Below are positions 10,234 to 12,221 of a stretch of 12,221 nt of DNA, piece by piece (position 1 is the stretch's first letter; every line of letters begins with the position of its first letter). The translations under genes and the position numbers were made by a program. The DNA comes from Anaerolineales bacterium. Its GTDB lineage: Bacteria > Chloroflexota > Anaerolineae > Anaerolineales > DRMV01. Under the pieces are notes generated by a model. That model was not told the DNA's origin and made no database searches. It worked only from the letters and a program-made list of their open reading frames with translations. The stretch lies in assembly GCA_015484985.1 (NCBI GenBank), contig WFUL01000191.1, forward strand, positions 1-12,221, in the 5' to 3' direction.

Positions 10234-12221
10234 TCAGGGTGAGCAGGCTTCCCCCGTCATGTTCAAGGTCTCCAGGCGTTGCCGCAGGTCCTGCCGTTGA
10301 GGTTGCAAACGCAGGGCCTGACAGTAGGCCTGGGCCGCCCGCTCCCGCTCCCCCGCGGCCTCCCAGTAACGGGCCAGTTGGGTCCAGTGGGATATGGACG
10401 GTTGCTTTTCGTATTTCAGGCCCTGTTCGTACATCCGCGCGGCCTCTTCCATGCGCCCCTGCATCGCCAGGGCCCGGGCTTTGTTATAGTAGCCCGGGGG
10501 CCAGGTGGGGAAGCGCTCGATAATTGTATCATAGAGGGCCAGGGCCCGGCCCAAATCCCGACGGTCTTCTGGCGCGTCCCGCCACATGTTGGCCCAGGTG
10601 AGCCACCACCAGCGGTATTGTGGGTTGTGGTCCAAGGCTTGTTGGAACCAGCGGTCGGCTTCCTCGTAGGCGCCGTCCTGGAGGTAAATCCATCCCACGC
10701 CCCAGTGCCCCCGTCCGTCACCGGGTTGCTCCCGCAACAACAGCGATACCTGGGCCAGGGCCTCTTCCCTCCGTCCCAACCGGTACAGGCACACCATCCG
10801 TCCCAGCACCGCGTCTCCTCGCCACCAGGGCCAGTCGGACGTGCTGGCGATGGCCTGCCCGTAAGCCGCTTCCGCGTCTTGGCAATCCCCCTGAGCCCTT
10901 CGAATGTGGCCTACTTCCAGCCACCATCGTCCCCGCAAAGGCGATTGGGGTAATCGAGCGATGGCCTCCTGTAAGACCTGCAGGGCCGCGTCGTCCCGCT
11001 TCTGACGTCGTAAGAAGGTTACCCAGGTCATCAAACCCTTTTCGGCGTCTGCTTCATAGGCGGTGCGGGCGTAGATTTCCGCGGCCACCACATCACCCTT
11101 CTCCCAGGCTTCCCGCATACCCTGGCTCAATGCTCGGATATGTTTCCCCATCCGCCAGTAGTACGCGGCCCGCGCGGCGTTGCCTCGACGATGGTAATAA
11201 TGGCCCAGGGCCAGGGAGACCTCCTTCCAGCGGGGGGCCGCGCGCTCCAGGGGAGTCAGGTCTTGGGGCTCCAAAGGGGGGCGGCCTTCCTCCAGCTGTT
11301 GGAGGAGGACCCACAACCACCCAGGGAGATGCGCCTCTGGCGGTCGAGGTGGGGTCCGGTTCTGCAAGCGGGCCTGGCGGTAGCGTAAGGACCAGGCGTT
11401 CACCGGACCCGCCCCGAAGAGGGCCAGGGCCAGCAAGACGCCGCCCGTGAGGAGCATTCCCCGGTGCCACCGCCGTCGGGCAGGGGCCGATGCCGGTTTC
11501 CACGCTCGATACAGGCCCTCGATGAGGGCCGCGAGGGTCCATCCCTGGAAGAAGAAGCCCGGCCCGTTGGATTCCCCCAGGCCGAAGACCATCAGGGCCA
11601 CCCAGCTCCCGCCCAGGCCCAGAAGCAAGCCCGCAGGCACGGCCCAGGGGTGGGTTTGCGCACGGTGCCGGGACCACAGACGTCCCCACAGGAAGAGCAC
11701 GCCCAAGGTCAACGCCAGGTACCAGAGCAGGCCGGGGAGGCCCATGTCCGCGGCCATTTGCACGTACGCGTTGTGGGCGTTGGCGCGGATCCCCGCGAGC
11801 TCGGGAAAAATGTCGAGGGGAAACAGCCGGGGATACCAGAAACGCAGGCTGTGGAAGCCGATGCCGGTGAGGGGGAACCCCCAGGTGATGTAGAGGCCCA
11901 AGCGCCAGTAAGTGAAACGGGCCACGGTGAGGGTCCCGAAGCGTCCCTCGTTCGCCTGCCACCAGTCCAGCAGCTCGGGCCAGATCCGCCACAACAGCAC
12001 GGCCAGGCCCAGCAGCGCGAGCCCTCGCAGCCCGCCGGGGAGCAGAGCCAGGGCCATGAAGCCCAACCCCGCGGCCAGGGCCATCAACCCGGCGCGGGAC
12101 TGGGAAGCCAGGAGCCCTCCCAGGGTCACGGGCAGGGTGAACAGGGCCAGGAGGACCAGGAAGCGGTAGGGCCTCGGGCGGTTGCGGCGGCCCACACCGG
12201 CCACCAGGCCGTCCGCCAGAA
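10234..12221 (-). CDS. O-antigen ligase/polymerase-like (Wzy_C) membrane protein with C-terminal TPR domain, 5' partial
   Basis: Probably polymerises or ligates lipid-linked glycan units at the outer face of the membrane. The frame is open to the window edge; an in-frame GTG at 12204 exists but family members have several more N-terminal membrane helices, so the start is outside. Visible: a run of hydrophobic helices, the SQSRAG motif, and the Wzy_C signature GIGFHSLRFWYP followed by AHNAYVQMAADMGLPGLLWY, then more helices ending near FFFQGWTLAALIEGLY and LLTGGVLLALALFGAG. After about 300 residues comes a soluble region with some seven to eight TPR-like repeats (for example RAAYYWRMG, EEALAQVSLLLREQPGD, EEADRWFQQALDHNP, EEAARMYEQGLKYE) reaching the C-terminus. 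This Wzy-plus-TPR arrangement is common in Gram-positive-like and Chloroflexota lineages. First visible gene of the glycan operon; its promoter is not in the window. Confidence 0.87.
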   Translation of the reverse strand, partial: LADGLVAGVGRRNRPRPYRFLVLLALFTLPVTLGGLLASQSRAGLMALAAGLGFMALALLPGGLRGLALLGLAVLLWRIWPELLDWWQANEGRFGTLTVARFTYWRLGLYITWGFPLTGIGFHSLRFWYPRLFPLDIFPELAGIRANAHNAYVQMAADMGLPGLLWYLALTLGVLFLWGRLWSRHRAQTHPWAVPAGLLLGLGGSWVALMVFGLGESNGPGFFFQGWTLAALIEGLYRAWKPASAPARRRWHRGMLLTGGVLLALALFGAGPVNAWSLRYRQARLQNRTPPRPPEAHLPGWLWVLLQQLEEGRPPLEPQDLTPLERAAPRWKEVSLALGHYYHRRGNAARAAYYWRMGKHIRALSQGMREAWEKGDVVAAEIYARTAYEADAEKGLMTWVTFLRRQKRDDAALQVLQEAIARLPQSPLRGRWWLEVGHIRRAQGDCQDAEAAYGQAIASTSDWPWWRGDAVLGRMVCLYRLGRREEALAQVSLLLREQPGDGRGHWGVGWIYLQDGAYEEADRWFQQALDHNPQYRWWWLTWANMWRDAPEDRRDLGRALALYDTIIERFPTWPPGYYNKARALAMQGRMEEAARMYEQGLKYEKQPSISHWTQLARYWEAAGERERAAQAYCQALRLQPQRQDLRQRLETLNMTGEACSP

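Overview
This is a GC-rich bacterial window that looks like Chloroflexota (Anaerolineae-like). The basis is inference: gene content (a stand-alone methylmalonyl-CoA mutase large subunit, a CysM/Mec/CysO cysteine system, a DUF72 protein, a Wzy-TPR protein), high GC, Shine-Dalgarno starts, and degenerate CGACC/CCAAC repeats. No rRNA or tRNA gene is visible, so the placement is soft.

Layout: nearly all genes lie on the minus strand. Read leftward from 12221, the first block is a surface-glycan operon: a Wzy/O-antigen-ligase-like protein with a C-terminal TPR domain (cut by the window edge), an undecaprenyl-phosphate sugar phosphotransferase and a family 2 glycosyltransferase. It ends at a strong intrinsic terminator (8015-8048). 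Next is a cysteine-biosynthesis operon: cysM, mec (JAMM peptidase), a 95-residue unknown protein and cysO (sulfur carrier ending in GG). A DUF72 gene on the plus strand converges on cysO. After an expanded divergent intergenic region (4134-4805), a second minus-strand operon runs mutase, D-2-hydroxyacid (phosphoglycerate) dehydrogenase, thymidylate kinase and zinc-ribbon Nudix hydrolase, with 4-6 nt overlaps or short gaps among its first members.

Main finding: the cysM operon has a 5' leader with all parts of a trp-type transcription attenuator responding to cysteine. A near-consensus promoter (TTGACA-17-TAATAT) precedes a 20-codon leader ORF encoding MMRLLWLAEQMCCRCLRRGP. A 1:2 hairpin starts right after the Cys codons with the stop codon in its loop. 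A 12-bp 2:3 antiterminator competes with a 3:4 terminator followed by six U. The operon enzymes are almost free of cysteine.

Second finding: a family of long nested palindromic elements. One copy (4421-4649) is a complete 229-bp MITE-like element with terminal inverted repeats CAGGGTTTTT/AAAAACCCTG and an exact 10-bp direct repeat, ACATGGGGTG, on both sides. It is inserted beside or into an older relative (4278-4410). A third copy lies at the window start and a lone arm at 252-292. Inner stems differ between copies yet each is perfectly paired, and most share the GCGAAGC/GCTTCGC mini-hairpin core. Related hairpins occur singly between other genes.
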